DNA of 64,000 nucleotides from JBBQWT01 sp038210375 (GCA_038210375.1 JBBQWT010000019.1:4187-68186); one strand, 5' to 3'; numbered from the stretch's first letter, positions 50,374 through 59,085 are shown. The notes: generated by a model not told the origin, from the letters alone. Program-made: numbers and translations.

Positions 50374-50649
50374 GTGAAAGTCCGAAGATACTTAACAAGC
50401 GCGGCAGTTGTCGTTTTCATTTTTTTAGTTGCAACTGAGATTAATCTTTTTCATCATGGAAGGTGCTCCGACTGTTTTGGCCCTTACGGTTTCCCGTTCA
50501 CTTTCTGGCACGACGGCGGATTTGCTGGCGGGGAGGGGTTTGAGTGGGGAGGCCTATTCGAGGATATTCTCGTAATGATTGCTGTCACGCCACTTATCGC
50601 CTGGATTCGTGGCGAAAAACCAATGAAGCCCACTACCGTAATTCGGTAA
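50374..50649 (+). CDS. small membrane protein of unknown function
   Basis: 91 residues starting with GTG. One hydrophobic segment at the N-terminus (about 8-24) and one near the C-terminus (about 65-80), separated by a Gly/Phe/Trp-rich loop with a CSDC pair (RCSDCFGPYGFPFTFWHDGG). No family was recognised. GAGAAAGT precedes the start. It converges with the next small gene. Confidence 0.5.
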   Translation: MKVRRYLTSAAVVVFIFLVATEINLFHHGRCSDCFGPYGFPFTFWHDGGFAGGEGFEWGGLFEDILVMIAVTPLIAWIRGEKPMKPTTVIR

Positions 50650-50666
50650 CGGTGCAGTTTAGAAAT

Positions 50667-50864
50667 TTAATGCTTCCAAGGCAGGCCACGTTCTGGGCCC
50701 CTAAGCCAGAGGGCAAAAGCCACTAGAGAGCCCATGATCAGAATGATTCCGACAATGGCCCATCCGATCTGGATTAATTCCTGCTTGAGCAAGTCCCGCT
50801 GGCTGAGATTCTCCCTCAGTCTTTTCGCACGAAAATACTTTAGCCACCAAATTAACTCTATCAT
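50667..50864 (-). CDS. small membrane protein of unknown function
   Basis: 65 residues. A basic, helical N-terminal part (LKYFRAKRLRENLSQRDLLK) leads into one clear membrane segment (IGWAIVGIILIMGSLVAFAL) and a short outward tail (GPERGLPWKH). No family was recognised. The coding-strand start has no strong ribosome-binding site, so the call rests on the plausible protein pattern. Confidence 0.5.
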   Translation of the reverse strand: MIELIWWLKYFRAKRLRENLSQRDLLKQELIQIGWAIVGIILIMGSLVAFALWLRGPERGLPWKH

Positions 50865-51000
50865 TCGGCTACCTTCATGCCGCTGCCTCAGCTACTTTGT
50901 TACCCAATAGTGTCACTAATTCTTCCTATTCCCAAACGTGGTCTGTTAGTCCAGCTTCCATTGCCGGGGAAACTGCACCACTACCGGTAATTCCGCAGCC

Positions 51001-51029
51001 TTGCCCACCACGGTAAACTCAGGTAAAAT
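51001..51029 (+). promoter_or_regulatory. sigma-70-type promoter for rpmB
   Basis: TTGCCC (51001-51006), a 17-base spacer and TAAAAT (51024-51029), about 57 bases before the rpmB ATG. Boxes and spacing fit the sigma-70 consensus well. Confidence 0.55.
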
Positions 51030-51086
51030 CAAGACTTAAACCACGCCTCGTATCTCCCGCCGGTTTAGATCATCTTTGGAGTTTTT

Positions 51087-51278
51087 ATGGCACAAGTCTG
51101 CGATGTATGCGGCAAGAAGCCGCTGTTTGGAAATAAGGTGAGCCACGCCAACAACGTGAGCCGCCGCCGCTGGAACGTCAACCTGCGCCCGGTCAAGGCC
51201 CTGGTCAATGGCGCCAGCAAACGCATGCGCGTCTGCACCGGATGCCTGCGCAGCGGAAAAATCGTTAAAAAAGCCTAG
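51087..51278 (+). CDS. rpmB: 50S ribosomal protein L28
   Basis: 63 residues. MAQVCDVCGKKPLFGNKVSH is the L28 start. The protein keeps a full zinc-binding set (Cys5, Cys8, Cys50, Cys53), the C-plus form; C-minus forms exist in zinc-limited species. The basic centre NNVSRRRWNVNLRP contacts rRNA. GGAG lies nine bases upstream of the ATG. It is monocistronic, with a good promoter in front and the small acidic gene converging behind. Confidence 0.97.
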   Translation: MAQVCDVCGKKPLFGNKVSHANNVSRRRWNVNLRPVKALVNGASKRMRVCTGCLRSGKIVKKA

Positions 51279-51287
51279 CCTGAAAAT

Positions 51288-51602
51288 TTACTGCGGCAGC
51301 AGTGACCGTGGCGGGAGTTTGTCTCCGCGGGGCTCGTGGGTGTGGACTTCCGCGACATCCGCATCGGGCGCATCTTCCACGCCGCTGATCACGTCGGCCT
51401 CATAGCCCTGGCCTTCTTCCGCCAGCTCTTCCACCGATTCCGAATCGGCGTCGGCAATCGCTGACAGCCCCTGAATGTCGCCTGATTGCCCGCCGGAGTC
51501 TGAGCCCAGTTCATCTGATCCCGCACCCTCTGGTCCCAGCTCTTCGATACTCAGGCCTCCCTCGCCCGAAAACGCGTTGCTTCCTGCTCGCCGCTTGCGC
51601 AT
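51288..51602 (-). CDS. small, highly acidic conserved protein of unknown function
   Basis: 104 residues from the ATG at 51602 (CGAGGAAAG upstream), preferred over one 42 bases earlier. After a basic start (MRKRRAGSNAFSGEGGLS) the chain becomes strongly acidic and Ser/Gly-rich: IEELGPEGAGSDELGSDSGG and SESVEELAEEGQGYEADV. It is probably disordered. I recognise the pattern as one that recurs in acidobacterial genomes but know no function; it may be a partner-binding or charge-shielding protein. It converges with rpmB. Confidence 0.7.
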   Translation of the reverse strand: MRKRRAGSNAFSGEGGLSIEELGPEGAGSDELGSDSGGQSGDIQGLSAIADADSESVEELAEEGQGYEADVISGVEDAPDADVAEVHTHEPRGDKLPPRSLLPQ

Positions 51603-51773
51603 GGTTTCTTCTTTCCTCGAACCTTTTTGTTCTCTTCGGAACAATGTCTTGGAGGTTGGAAGCCCGGCCGCCCAAACCGGGTTGCTTATGCCCGCCGCCG
51701 ATCAAACGAAAGCTGTCGCACCTGCCGCAACCGGCTTTCGTTGGATATACTTCTCACTTTCCGGAGATGACCC

Positions 51774-52739
51774 ATGCCGCCGAAATACGCCGTCAAGATC
51801 GATGCCCGCGATGGCATCGAAGTTTATTCGCTGATCGAGCTGGAGCGCGCCCGCGTCGAGATCGCGCCCGCACTGGGCAACAGTTGTTTCTCCTTTGAGT
51901 GCGATCAGCTTGCCGTGCTGGAGCCGGTTTCATGGGACGACTTCCACAACAAGGCCACCAGCTACGGCATTCCCATTCTTTTTCCGTTTGCCAACCGCAT
52001 TCGCGGCGGTGAATTTGATTTCGGCGGACAGCACTTCAAAGTGGATCCGCCGCGTCACGGGTTCGTGCGCGACAAAGCCTGGAAGGTGACCGGAACCGGC
52101 TCCTCTGATGAAGCCGGAGCGTGGCTCACCTCGGTCTTCGACGCGGAAGCGCACAAAGACAAGATACTGAAGCAGTTTCCTTTTCCCTTTCGCGTGGAGG
52201 TCACTTACAAGCTGTTCAACGGCCGTCTCTCCATGCAGACCCTGGCCACCAACCAGGGCGCGGCGGAGATGCCATGCAGTTTCGGTATTCATCCGTATTT
52301 CCGTCTGCCCGAAAAGGCGCAACTCACCGTACCCGCCAGCCGCCGCTGGGAGACCGTCGATGCTCTCCCCACGGGAAAGCTGCTGCCGGTCGAAGGCCAG
52401 TGGGACTTGCGCCACCCCCGCGACCTCGAAGGCCTGCAGTATGACGACATCCTTACCGGCGTGGCCAGCGGCGCGGACCATCTCTGCCAGTGTGTATTGT
52501 CCGATTACGGCAGCGGCACCGAGACCGTGGTGGAATTTAACCCTCGGGAATTTCCCGACGTGGTGGTGTACACCACCCCGGCCCCGCGCCGGGCCATTTG
52601 CATCGAGCCCAACACCTCTCCCACCGATGCCTTCAACTTGCTGTCACAGGGAAATGAACACGCCGATGTGGTGCGCCTGGCGCCGGGCGAGACCCGGCGA
52701 TGGATGATCGACTTCTTCACCCGGAAATCCACCGCTTAA
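51774..52739 (+). CDS. aldose 1-epimerase (galactose mutarotase)-like protein
   Basis: 321 residues, a supersandwich mutarotase fold. Conserved pieces: YGIPILFPFANRIRGGEFDF, RHGFVRDKAWKV with the first histidine, MPCSFGIHPYFRLPE with the second, and YTTPAPRRAICIEPNTSPTD with the glutamate near the end. These positions fit the catalytic His-His-Glu set. It interconverts sugar anomers; the sugar is unknown. CGGAGATGA upstream supports the ATG at 51774, and a TATACT box lies at 51746. It stands alone. Confidence 0.88.
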   Translation: MPPKYAVKIDARDGIEVYSLIELERARVEIAPALGNSCFSFECDQLAVLEPVSWDDFHNKATSYGIPILFPFANRIRGGEFDFGGQHFKVDPPRHGFVRDKAWKVTGTGSSDEAGAWLTSVFDAEAHKDKILKQFPFPFRVEVTYKLFNGRLSMQTLATNQGAAEMPCSFGIHPYFRLPEKAQLTVPASRRWETVDALPTGKLLPVEGQWDLRHPRDLEGLQYDDILTGVASGADHLCQCVLSDYGSGTETVVEFNPREFPDVVVYTTPAPRRAICIEPNTSPTDAFNLLSQGNEHADVVRLAPGETRRWMIDFFTRKSTA

Positions 52740-52800
52740 GGGAAGCAGCCGGGCGACGGAAACAGCTAGGAGTGCCGCCCCAGCCAGTCCCCCAACCGGA

Positions 52801-52850
52801 TGTCATTCTGACGACCCCCGGCTTTATCGGGGTGAGGAAGAATCCCTACC
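52801..52850 (-). repeat. dispersed repeat, type A (copy 5)
   Basis: TGTCATTCTGACGACCCCCG, hairpin, GGTGAGGAAGAATCCCTAC. Left half of an outward pair with the copy at 52983. Confidence 0.85.
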
Positions 52851-52982
52851 CTCGGCAAACTCTCAGCTAACCCGATGGTTTATCTCCGCCTAATAATAAC
52901 CACCTAAGATGATCGTCGTTCGCGGCGCCTGATCCCAAGCGGACGACCGAAAAAACTCACGAGGGAAATATTTGTGGATCTG

Positions 52983-53030
52983 CAGGGGTCCTTCCTCACC
53001 CCGATAAAGCCGGGGGTCGTCAGGATGACG
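52983..53030 (+). repeat. dispersed repeat, type A (copy 6)
   Basis: CAGGGGTCCTTCCTCACCCC, hairpin, GTCGTCAGGATGACG. Preceded by GAAATATTTGTGGATCTG, similar to the sequence before the copy at 44786. Confidence 0.8.
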
Positions 53031-53070
53031 CTGGAGAGGGGGTTGAAGGATAGAACCACTAAGGAAACGT

Positions 53071-53445
53071 CTAATTGGTGAACGTGTGGCCGGCGTCGAG
53101 CAAGACCCGGCGCGCCAGATGTTCATCTTTGGCCTTGATCAGCACGTAATCAGTCTCGTACGTTGACACCGCAAAGATGCTCACATCGGCCAGGCCCAGC
53201 GGCGTTAGAACCGCGGTGAGCACTCCAATCGAATCGAGGCTGAACGGCCCTTGCAGGCAGATGCACCGCCAGTCGGGGGAACAATGGGTGGGTTTTTCCG
53301 CGGGCAGGACATTCGCCTCGCACACGATGGAAAGCTCGTCCACCGTGCGGGTGATGGCAAAAAAACCGGCTTTGCCCGCCCACTCCGGGAGCCGGGTATC
53401 AGCGGAGTAGCGGCATATGGCAAAGACTCCCGGCAAAAATGACAA
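53071..53445 (-). CDS. ACT-domain protein
   Basis: 124 residues. Two ACT-like halves: FLPGVFAICRYSADTRLPEW with AGKAGFFAITRTVDELSIVC, then CICLQGPFSLDSIGVLTAVL, TPLGLADVSIFAVSTYETDY, VLIKAKDEHLARRVL. ACT units bind small ligands, often amino acids, and regulate partner proteins. No catalytic domain is attached. The ATG at 53445 lies 14 bases after the adenosine deaminase stop, so it is likely in the permease-add-ACT operon and may sense a product of it. Confidence 0.83.
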   Translation of the reverse strand: MSFLPGVFAICRYSADTRLPEWAGKAGFFAITRTVDELSIVCEANVLPAEKPTHCSPDWRCICLQGPFSLDSIGVLTAVLTPLGLADVSIFAVSTYETDYVLIKAKDEHLARRVLLDAGHTFTN

Positions 53446-53459
53446 TTTGAGTTGGCTGG

Positions 53460-54530
53460 TTATAACGCCACCTGGTCCACCATGTGGAGGAACTGTACCT
53501 TGTTTTCGGCCGGCAGAAAAGATGCCTCAAAAGAATTGCGCGCCATCTCGCGCAGATGGTCGTCGGTTAAGTCGAACAGGTCCTGCGCCAATTGATATTC
53601 CTGGTTGAGCGTCACCCCGAACATCGCCGGATCGTCGGTGTTGATCGTGGTCATCAATCCCTGGTGAAAATATCTTCCCAGCGGATGCTCGCTGCCGGGC
53701 GCCAGGCATTGCGTCCTGTAGTTGCTGGTGACGCACATCTCGATCGGGACCTGCCGCTCTGCCAGCACTTCCATCAACTCCGGGTCCTGGCCCGCCGTTA
53801 GCCCGTGCCCGATGCGCTCGGCCCCCATATTGAGGGCGCCCCAGATGGATTCGGGCCCGGCATTCTCTCCGGCATGCGCGGTCAGATGCAGCCCATGTCC
53901 GAGGGCGTAGGCATAGACATCCTTGAACATCTCCGCCGGGCCCTTGCGTTCATCGCCGCCAATCCCGATGGCGGCCACGTTGCGATCGCGAAATTTTACC
54001 GCTTCTTCGGCCACGCGCTGCGCCGGTTCCACGCCGAAGTTGCGCACCGCGTCGAAGATCCACAACAGCGAGACGCCAAAGTCGCGCTCGCCGGCGATGC
54101 GCCCGCGCTCCAGGCCTTCGAAGATGGGAGCAAAATCCTGCCCGCGCCAGTGAATCACTCCGACGGAAACATAGACTTCGGCATGCAGAACATTCTGCGC
54201 GCGAAGCTGTTCCATCATTTTGTAGGCGATCATCTCGTAATCGATCGGATTGCGCAGGCGCTCGGTCACGGCTTTGAACGCCATCAGAAAGCCGTGAAAA
54301 TCTTCATATTCATACAGCCGGCGCACCGCGGCTTCGTCGAGGATTTCAGACACCGAGGCGCCGTATCGGTTGGCCTCCCAGGGCAGCGGGGAGTGGTTGC
54401 GAAGGCTCAGCTCCGCCAGCGTCGCCGGCGCGACCGTGCCTTCGAGATGAAGATGAAGCTCAGCCTTAGGCAGGGCGCGGATGAAGTGGCTGGGAACCTG
54501 AACGCCGGGATTGATTGAAGTGGCGTTCAT
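53460..54530 (-). CDS. add: adenosine deaminase
   Basis: Converts adenosine to inosine in purine salvage. 356 residues. The metal-binding HLHLEGTVAP motif (from about residue 26) carries the HxH pair; the further histidine is in LTAHAGENAG; the glutamate/histidine block is ERIGHG and the Asp-Asp of TINTDDPAMFGVTL is complete. A related adenine deaminase activity cannot be excluded. Ten bases after the permease and 14 before the ACT gene, all minus strand, so an operon is inferred. Confidence 0.95.
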   Translation of the reverse strand: MNATSINPGVQVPSHFIRALPKAELHLHLEGTVAPATLAELSLRNHSPLPWEANRYGASVSEILDEAAVRRLYEYEDFHGFLMAFKAVTERLRNPIDYEMIAYKMMEQLRAQNVLHAEVYVSVGVIHWRGQDFAPIFEGLERGRIAGERDFGVSLLWIFDAVRNFGVEPAQRVAEEAVKFRDRNVAAIGIGGDERKGPAEMFKDVYAYALGHGLHLTAHAGENAGPESIWGALNMGAERIGHGLTAGQDPELMEVLAERQVPIEMCVTSNYRTQCLAPGSEHPLGRYFHQGLMTTINTDDPAMFGVTLNQEYQLAQDLFDLTDDHLREMARNSFEASFLPAENKVQFLHMVDQVAL

Positions 54531-54540
54531 GTACGCGCCG

Positions 54541-56076
54541 TCATTCCGACAGCTTCTTAACGGAAAACTCGCTGTGATGGCGGCTGTAAAGAAAATAAAT
54601 CACCAGACCGATGACCAGCCAGACGAAGAAGCGTATCCAGTTCATGATGGGCAGCCCGGCCATCAGCAGCAGGCAGGTGAGCACGCTCATGACCGGCGCG
54701 AAGATGCCGCCGGGAGCGCGGAAGGAACGTGGACGCTCCGGCTGCTTGAACCGCAGGATGAGCACCCCGCCCGCCACCAGGGCGAACGCAAACAGGGTGC
54801 CGATGTTGGACAGGTTGGCGAGAGTCCCGATATCGAACATACCGGCGGGCACTCCGACTACGATTCCGGCCACCCAGGTGGCGACGTGCGGAGTGCGAAA
54901 GCGTGGGTGCACTCGGCCAAACGCCTTGGGCAGCAGCCCGTCGCGCGACATCGCGAACCACACCCGGGCCTGGCCCAGCTGAAAGACCAGCAGCGAAGAG
55001 ATCATGCCCATCAGGGCGCCGAACAGCACCCCGGCTCGAACCGCGTTGAGATGCAGGTCACGCAGCGCGGCCACCACCGGGGCGGCGCTATCGAGCTTGT
55101 CCCAGCGCACGATGCCGGTGAGCACCACCACCACCGCGATGTATAGGATGGTGCACACCACCAGGGTAGCGATGATGCCGATGGGCAGGTCGCGCTGTGG
55201 GTTCTTGGCCTCTTCGGCGGCGGTGGAAACCGAATCGAAGCCGATGTAGGTAAAGAAAATAATGGAACCGCCGGTGAGCACCCCGGCCCATCCGTTGGGA
55301 GCAAATGGATGATAGTTGGTGGGCCTGATGTATTCCGCGCCGGCAATGATGAAGGCGAAGATGGCGCCGATCTTGAGCAGCACCATGATGTTGTTGGCCT
55401 TGGCGGATTCGCGAATGCCCCTGACCAGCAGGATGGTCAGCGCAATCACCACCAGGAACGCGGGCAGATTGAAACCGAAATGCCAGCCCGGAGGATAAAG
55501 GGCCACGCCCATGGCGTCGCTCATGCCTTCGGGCAGGTAGGCCGGCGATGACCAGCGTATGGAAAGAGGAATGTGCAGCAGGTCGAAGAGGTTGACGATG
55601 TGCCCGGCAAATCCCACGCCCACCGCCATGTTACTGACCGCGTATTCGAGAATGAGGTCCCAGCCAATGATCCAGGCGATGAGCTCTCCCATGGTGGCGT
55701 AGGTATAGGTGTAAGCGCTGCCGGCGATGGGAATCATCGACGCCAGCTCCGCGTAGCACAGCGCGGTGAAGGCGCAGGCGATGGCCACCAGGATGAATGA
55801 CAGCGCGATGGCGGGGCCCGCGCCCGGACGCCCGAACGTCGCCGAATGGTGAATCAGGTATTCGAGGACGGGCGCGTTCAGGATGGAATCGGTCTGAAAT
55901 TTCTCGCCGCTGATCGCCGTGCCGATGACGGTGAATATCCCGGAGCCGATGACCGCGCCGATTCCCAGCGAAGTAAGCGCCACCGGACCGAGCGTCTTTT
56001 TGAGACGCGTCTCCGGCCGCTCGGAATCGGAGATGAGCTTGTCGATGGACTTGGTGGCAAAAAGTTGACTGGACAT
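54541..56076 (-). CDS. APC-superfamily amino acid permease
   Basis: 511 residues from the ATG at 56076, which begins MSSQLFATKSIDKLISDSER; the frame is open 27 bases earlier. Twelve or more membrane segments. The first, TSLGIGAVIGSGIFTVIGTA, carries the APC signature GSGIF with the unwound substrate-binding loop. The central FFTYIGFDSVSTAAEEAKNP is the second hallmark, typical of cationic amino-acid permease (CAT)-type carriers. Substrate inferred: amino acids, with proton symport. First gene of an operon with add and the ACT-domain protein. Confidence 0.93.
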   Translation of the reverse strand: MSSQLFATKSIDKLISDSERPETRLKKTLGPVALTSLGIGAVIGSGIFTVIGTAISGEKFQTDSILNAPVLEYLIHHSATFGRPGAGPAIALSFILVAIACAFTALCYAELASMIPIAGSAYTYTYATMGELIAWIIGWDLILEYAVSNMAVGVGFAGHIVNLFDLLHIPLSIRWSSPAYLPEGMSDAMGVALYPPGWHFGFNLPAFLVVIALTILLVRGIRESAKANNIMVLLKIGAIFAFIIAGAEYIRPTNYHPFAPNGWAGVLTGGSIIFFTYIGFDSVSTAAEEAKNPQRDLPIGIIATLVVCTILYIAVVVVLTGIVRWDKLDSAAPVVAALRDLHLNAVRAGVLFGALMGMISSLLVFQLGQARVWFAMSRDGLLPKAFGRVHPRFRTPHVATWVAGIVVGVPAGMFDIGTLANLSNIGTLFAFALVAGGVLILRFKQPERPRSFRAPGGIFAPVMSVLTCLLLMAGLPIMNWIRFFVWLVIGLVIYFLYSRHHSEFSVKKLSE

Positions 56077-56169
56077 GATGTTGAAATAGCTCCAGCACCG
56101 CAAAATTCAGGGGACTGGTCAAACCTTGACTTGAACCAATCCCCGATTTCTCTGCCGGCCCCTGGCTAA

Positions 56170-56322
56170 TTAACGCTTGCTCGATCCGCGAGCCAGTTTC
56201 TTCACTTTTCGCTTCATCGAGCCGCGGGGAGTGGTGCGCTTGGCCTTGGGTGCTGTCTTCTTGCGGGCCGCGCGTTTCTTTTCCTTGCGCTCGTCTTTGG
56301 TCAGGCTTTTGGTGTTTGCCAT
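56170..56322 (-). CDS. small, very basic protein (50 residues), unknown function
   Basis: MANTKSLTKDERKEKKRAAR begins a 50-residue chain with 22 Lys or Arg and only 3 acidic residues, ending KLARGSSKR. The ATG has AGAGAG eight bases upstream on the coding strand, and TAA is its stop. There is no membrane segment. The composition suits a nucleic-acid- or ribosome-binding protein, but no family is claimed. It lies between pcrA and the permease, all on the minus strand. Confidence 0.65.
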   Translation of the reverse strand: MANTKSLTKDERKEKKRAARKKTAPKAKRTTPRGSMKRKVKKLARGSSKR

Positions 56323-56361
56323 GTTCTCTCTTTCATAAACTCTGATTGGCCGGCCGTGCGG

Positions 56362-59070
56362 CTAGCACTTTTCCAGTTGCGCGTACTTTTCCATCAATTT
56401 TTTCAGACCGACACTCGGGAATTGTACCGTAATCTTCGCGGTTTCTCCTTCACCCTCGCGCTTGTAAACCGTTCCGCGACCGTATTTCGGATGCCGCACC
56501 TCCTGCCCTGGCCGCCACCCGGTCTTGCCGGTGGGTTCGGCTACAGGCACTTTAGGACGCTTGAATTTCTTGCCGCGCGAGGCAAAGAAATCCGCAATCG
56601 CATCCATGCTGTTGATGCCCGCGCCGGTCTTGCCGGTCCCCGCTCCGGCCAACGACCGTCCTCCCGCTTGCCGTCGCTGGTAGGCCGGCGATCCCGCGCT
56701 GGTGCTCTGGTCCTCATCTTCGTATTGGTAATGGGTTTCGCCAAAATCCGCGGCATTGCCGGGTGAGACCGGCAGCGGCGTCCGGCGGAACCCGGGGCGC
56801 GGAGCGGCGGAATTGGCCGAATCCCCGAGATCTTCCAGCAGGTGCGGCGGCACCTCTTCGAGAAATCGTGAGGGAATGCCGGCCTGCGGCATGTCGCCGC
56901 CGTAGCGCCGGCGGTAGCCCGCATTGGTCATGATCAAGGTGTTCATGGCGCGGGTCATGCCCACGTAGCACAGGCGGCGCTCCTCTTCAAGCTGGTCGGG
57001 GAAATTAAAGGTGCGCGAGTGCGGCATCAGCCCTTCTTCCATGCCCACCAGGAACACCAGGGGAAACTCCAGCCCTTTGGCGGCGTGCAGGGTCATCAGC
57101 GAAATCTGCACCGCCGATTTGAATTGATCGTTGGCGTTGACCAGCGCCGCGTGGTCAAGAAATTCGCCCAGCGTCTCTTCGCGCTCGCGCGCTTCCTGGG
57201 CGGCGTTGCCCAGCTCCTGCAGGTTCTCGATGCGGGCCATCGCTTCCGGCGTCTCTTCCGCCTCCAGGCGCTTGATGTAGCCGGTGCGGTCGATGATGAA
57301 TTTCAGCAGCTGGGCAATGCTGGCCGGGTCGCCCGGCGCGGCGAACCCCGGTGTGGCCGCCGCCGTCTTCGCCGCCGGTTCCTCGTGGACTTCGGGCTCG
57401 CCATCGGCCGCGAAGGGCGAGAAATCGAAGCTGGTATCGAAGTCGTCGTTGCCTGCGCCGTTTTCGCTGGCCCCGGTGGCGAAAGATGCATCCGCGAAAT
57501 AGGACGGCGCCTGCGGCCCAGCGGTGCCCTGCAGCCGCGCGGCAAATTTTCCCTCCATCATGGCGTGCGCGTCGAGAATGATTTCCGCGAAGTTCTGCAT
57601 GGCCGCCACCGCGCGCTGCGGCGCCAGCTTGTTTTTCACCACGTCCAGCAGCACCCGCCAGATAGACGTTCCCGTTTCCAGCGCCAGGCGCTCCAGCAGC
57701 TCCAGGGAGGAATCGCCGATGCCGCGCGGCGGGTTATTGATGATGCGCAGCAGGGCGGTGGAATCGTCGAGGTTGTGGATCAGCCGCAGGTACGACAGCA
57801 TGTCTTTGACTTCGGTACGCTCGTAAAACGAAAAGCCGCCGATCACCTGGTAATCAAACTGGTAGCGGCGCAGCGCCTCCTCGAACAACCTCGATTGCGA
57901 GTTGGTGCGGTACAGAATGGCCACGCTGGGTTCCCGGTTTTCGCGCTGCTCGGCGCGCACGTAGCGTCGAATGGCGTCGGCCACGAACACCGCTTCATCA
58001 TCGCCATCGGGCGCGCGGTAGAAGCCGATGAGTTTCTCGTCTTCGCGTTCCGTCCACAGCACCTTGCCCTTGCGCTGTACGTTGTGGGCCACCACCGAGG
58101 ACGCCGCCTGCAGAATCGCTTTGGTGGAGCGGTAATTCTGCTCCAGGCGAATCACTTTAGTTTCGGGAAAATCGGTCTCGAATTCCAGGATGTTGCGGAT
58201 CTCGGCGCCGCGCCAGGAGTAGATTGACTGGTCCTCATCGCCCACCACACAGATGTTGTGCTCGGACCCCGCCAGTTGAAGCATGAGCTCGTATTGCGGC
58301 CGATTGGTGTCCTGGTACTCATCGATGAGGATGTAGCCAAACCTCTGGTTGTAATATTCGCGGACCTCGGAAAACGATTTCATCAGCCGCAGCGATTCCA
58401 GCAGCAGGTCATCGAAATCTAGGGCATTGGATTTGCGCAGCTCCTTCTGGTAGAGCGCGAACACCTGCGCCACCTTCTCGCTGTCGGGAGTGCGCGAGTT
58501 GAGATACACATCCTGCGCGTCCAGCATCTGGTTTTTGGCCCAGGAGATGCGCGAAAGCACGCTGCGCGGGGTCAGCGACTTGTCGTCGAGCTGCAATTGC
58601 TTGAGGCTGCGCTTCACCAGTTGCAACTGGTCCGATTCGTCGTACACGGTGAAGTTTCGGGTGTAGTCCGGCAAGCCCGCGATGTTCAGCCGCTCGATGT
58701 CGCGCCGCAACACCCGCAGGCAGAATGCATGGAACGTCGAAATCATGGGACGCGCCAGGCTGCGGAGTCCCGCCAGCGCCTCCACCCGCTCCCCCATCTG
58801 CTGCGCCGCCTTGTTGGTGAACGTGACCGCCAGGATCGAGTCGGGCGAGATCCCGCAATTTTCCATCAGGTGCACGATGCGATAAGTGATCACCCGAGTC
58901 TTGCCGCTGCCCGCGCCCGCCAGAATCAGCAGGGGCCCGTGAATGGTTTCCACGGCCTCGCGCTGTTGGGGATTGAGTTGGTCGAGAAGTTCCACGGGCG
59001 AATCTTTCTGGGCTGGAGCTGCTGATGCAATCAAGGCCGGATGACCAGGTTTCGTCCCGGTCACAAGCAA
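56362..59070 (-). CDS. pcrA: ATP-dependent DNA helicase PcrA/UvrD
   Basis: Superfamily 1A 3-prime to 5-prime helicase for repair and replication. 902 residues. Motifs: LAGAGSGKTRV (I), DEYQDTN (II), VGDEDQSIYSWRGAE (III), TLHAAKGLEFPLVFL (V), and VGMTRAMN (VI). The C-terminal Tudor-like unit WRPGQEVRHPKYGRGTVYKR is the PcrA type. It is longer than most PcrA (about 720-780): an Ala/Gly/acidic insert of about 70 residues occupies the 2B region (about 510-582), and the pre-Tudor linker is long. The start is uncertain: TTG at 59070, or GTG at 58995 beginning VELLDQLNPQQREAV, which is where the family usually starts. Confidence 0.95.
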   Translation of the reverse strand: MLVTGTKPGHPALIASAAPAQKDSPVELLDQLNPQQREAVETIHGPLLILAGAGSGKTRVITYRIVHLMENCGISPDSILAVTFTNKAAQQMGERVEALAGLRSLARPMISTFHAFCLRVLRRDIERLNIAGLPDYTRNFTVYDESDQLQLVKRSLKQLQLDDKSLTPRSVLSRISWAKNQMLDAQDVYLNSRTPDSEKVAQVFALYQKELRKSNALDFDDLLLESLRLMKSFSEVREYYNQRFGYILIDEYQDTNRPQYELMLQLAGSEHNICVVGDEDQSIYSWRGAEIRNILEFETDFPETKVIRLEQNYRSTKAILQAASSVVAHNVQRKGKVLWTEREDEKLIGFYRAPDGDDEAVFVADAIRRYVRAEQRENREPSVAILYRTNSQSRLFEEALRRYQFDYQVIGGFSFYERTEVKDMLSYLRLIHNLDDSTALLRIINNPPRGIGDSSLELLERLALETGTSIWRVLLDVVKNKLAPQRAVAAMQNFAEIILDAHAMMEGKFAARLQGTAGPQAPSYFADASFATGASENGAGNDDFDTSFDFSPFAADGEPEVHEEPAAKTAAATPGFAAPGDPASIAQLLKFIIDRTGYIKRLEAEETPEAMARIENLQELGNAAQEAREREETLGEFLDHAALVNANDQFKSAVQISLMTLHAAKGLEFPLVFLVGMEEGLMPHSRTFNFPDQLEEERRLCYVGMTRAMNTLIMTNAGYRRRYGGDMPQAGIPSRFLEEVPPHLLEDLGDSANSAAPRPGFRRTPLPVSPGNAADFGETHYQYEDEDQSTSAGSPAYQRRQAGGRSLAGAGTGKTGAGINSMDAIADFFASRGKKFKRPKVPVAEPTGKTGWRPGQEVRHPKYGRGTVYKREGEGETAKITVQFPSVGLKKLMEKYAQLEKC

Positions 59071-59085
59071 CGGTCCTGCTTCTAT

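Larger units (their letters stand above)
52740..53070. other. 331-base repeat-containing intergenic region
   Basis: Two type A repeats face outward (52801-52850 minus, 52983-53030 plus). No gene was seen. Confidence 0.7.

Noticed and set aside
57019..58227. A 402-codon open frame antisense to pcrA
   Set aside because: It has only shadow composition; pcrA motifs on the other strand are complete.
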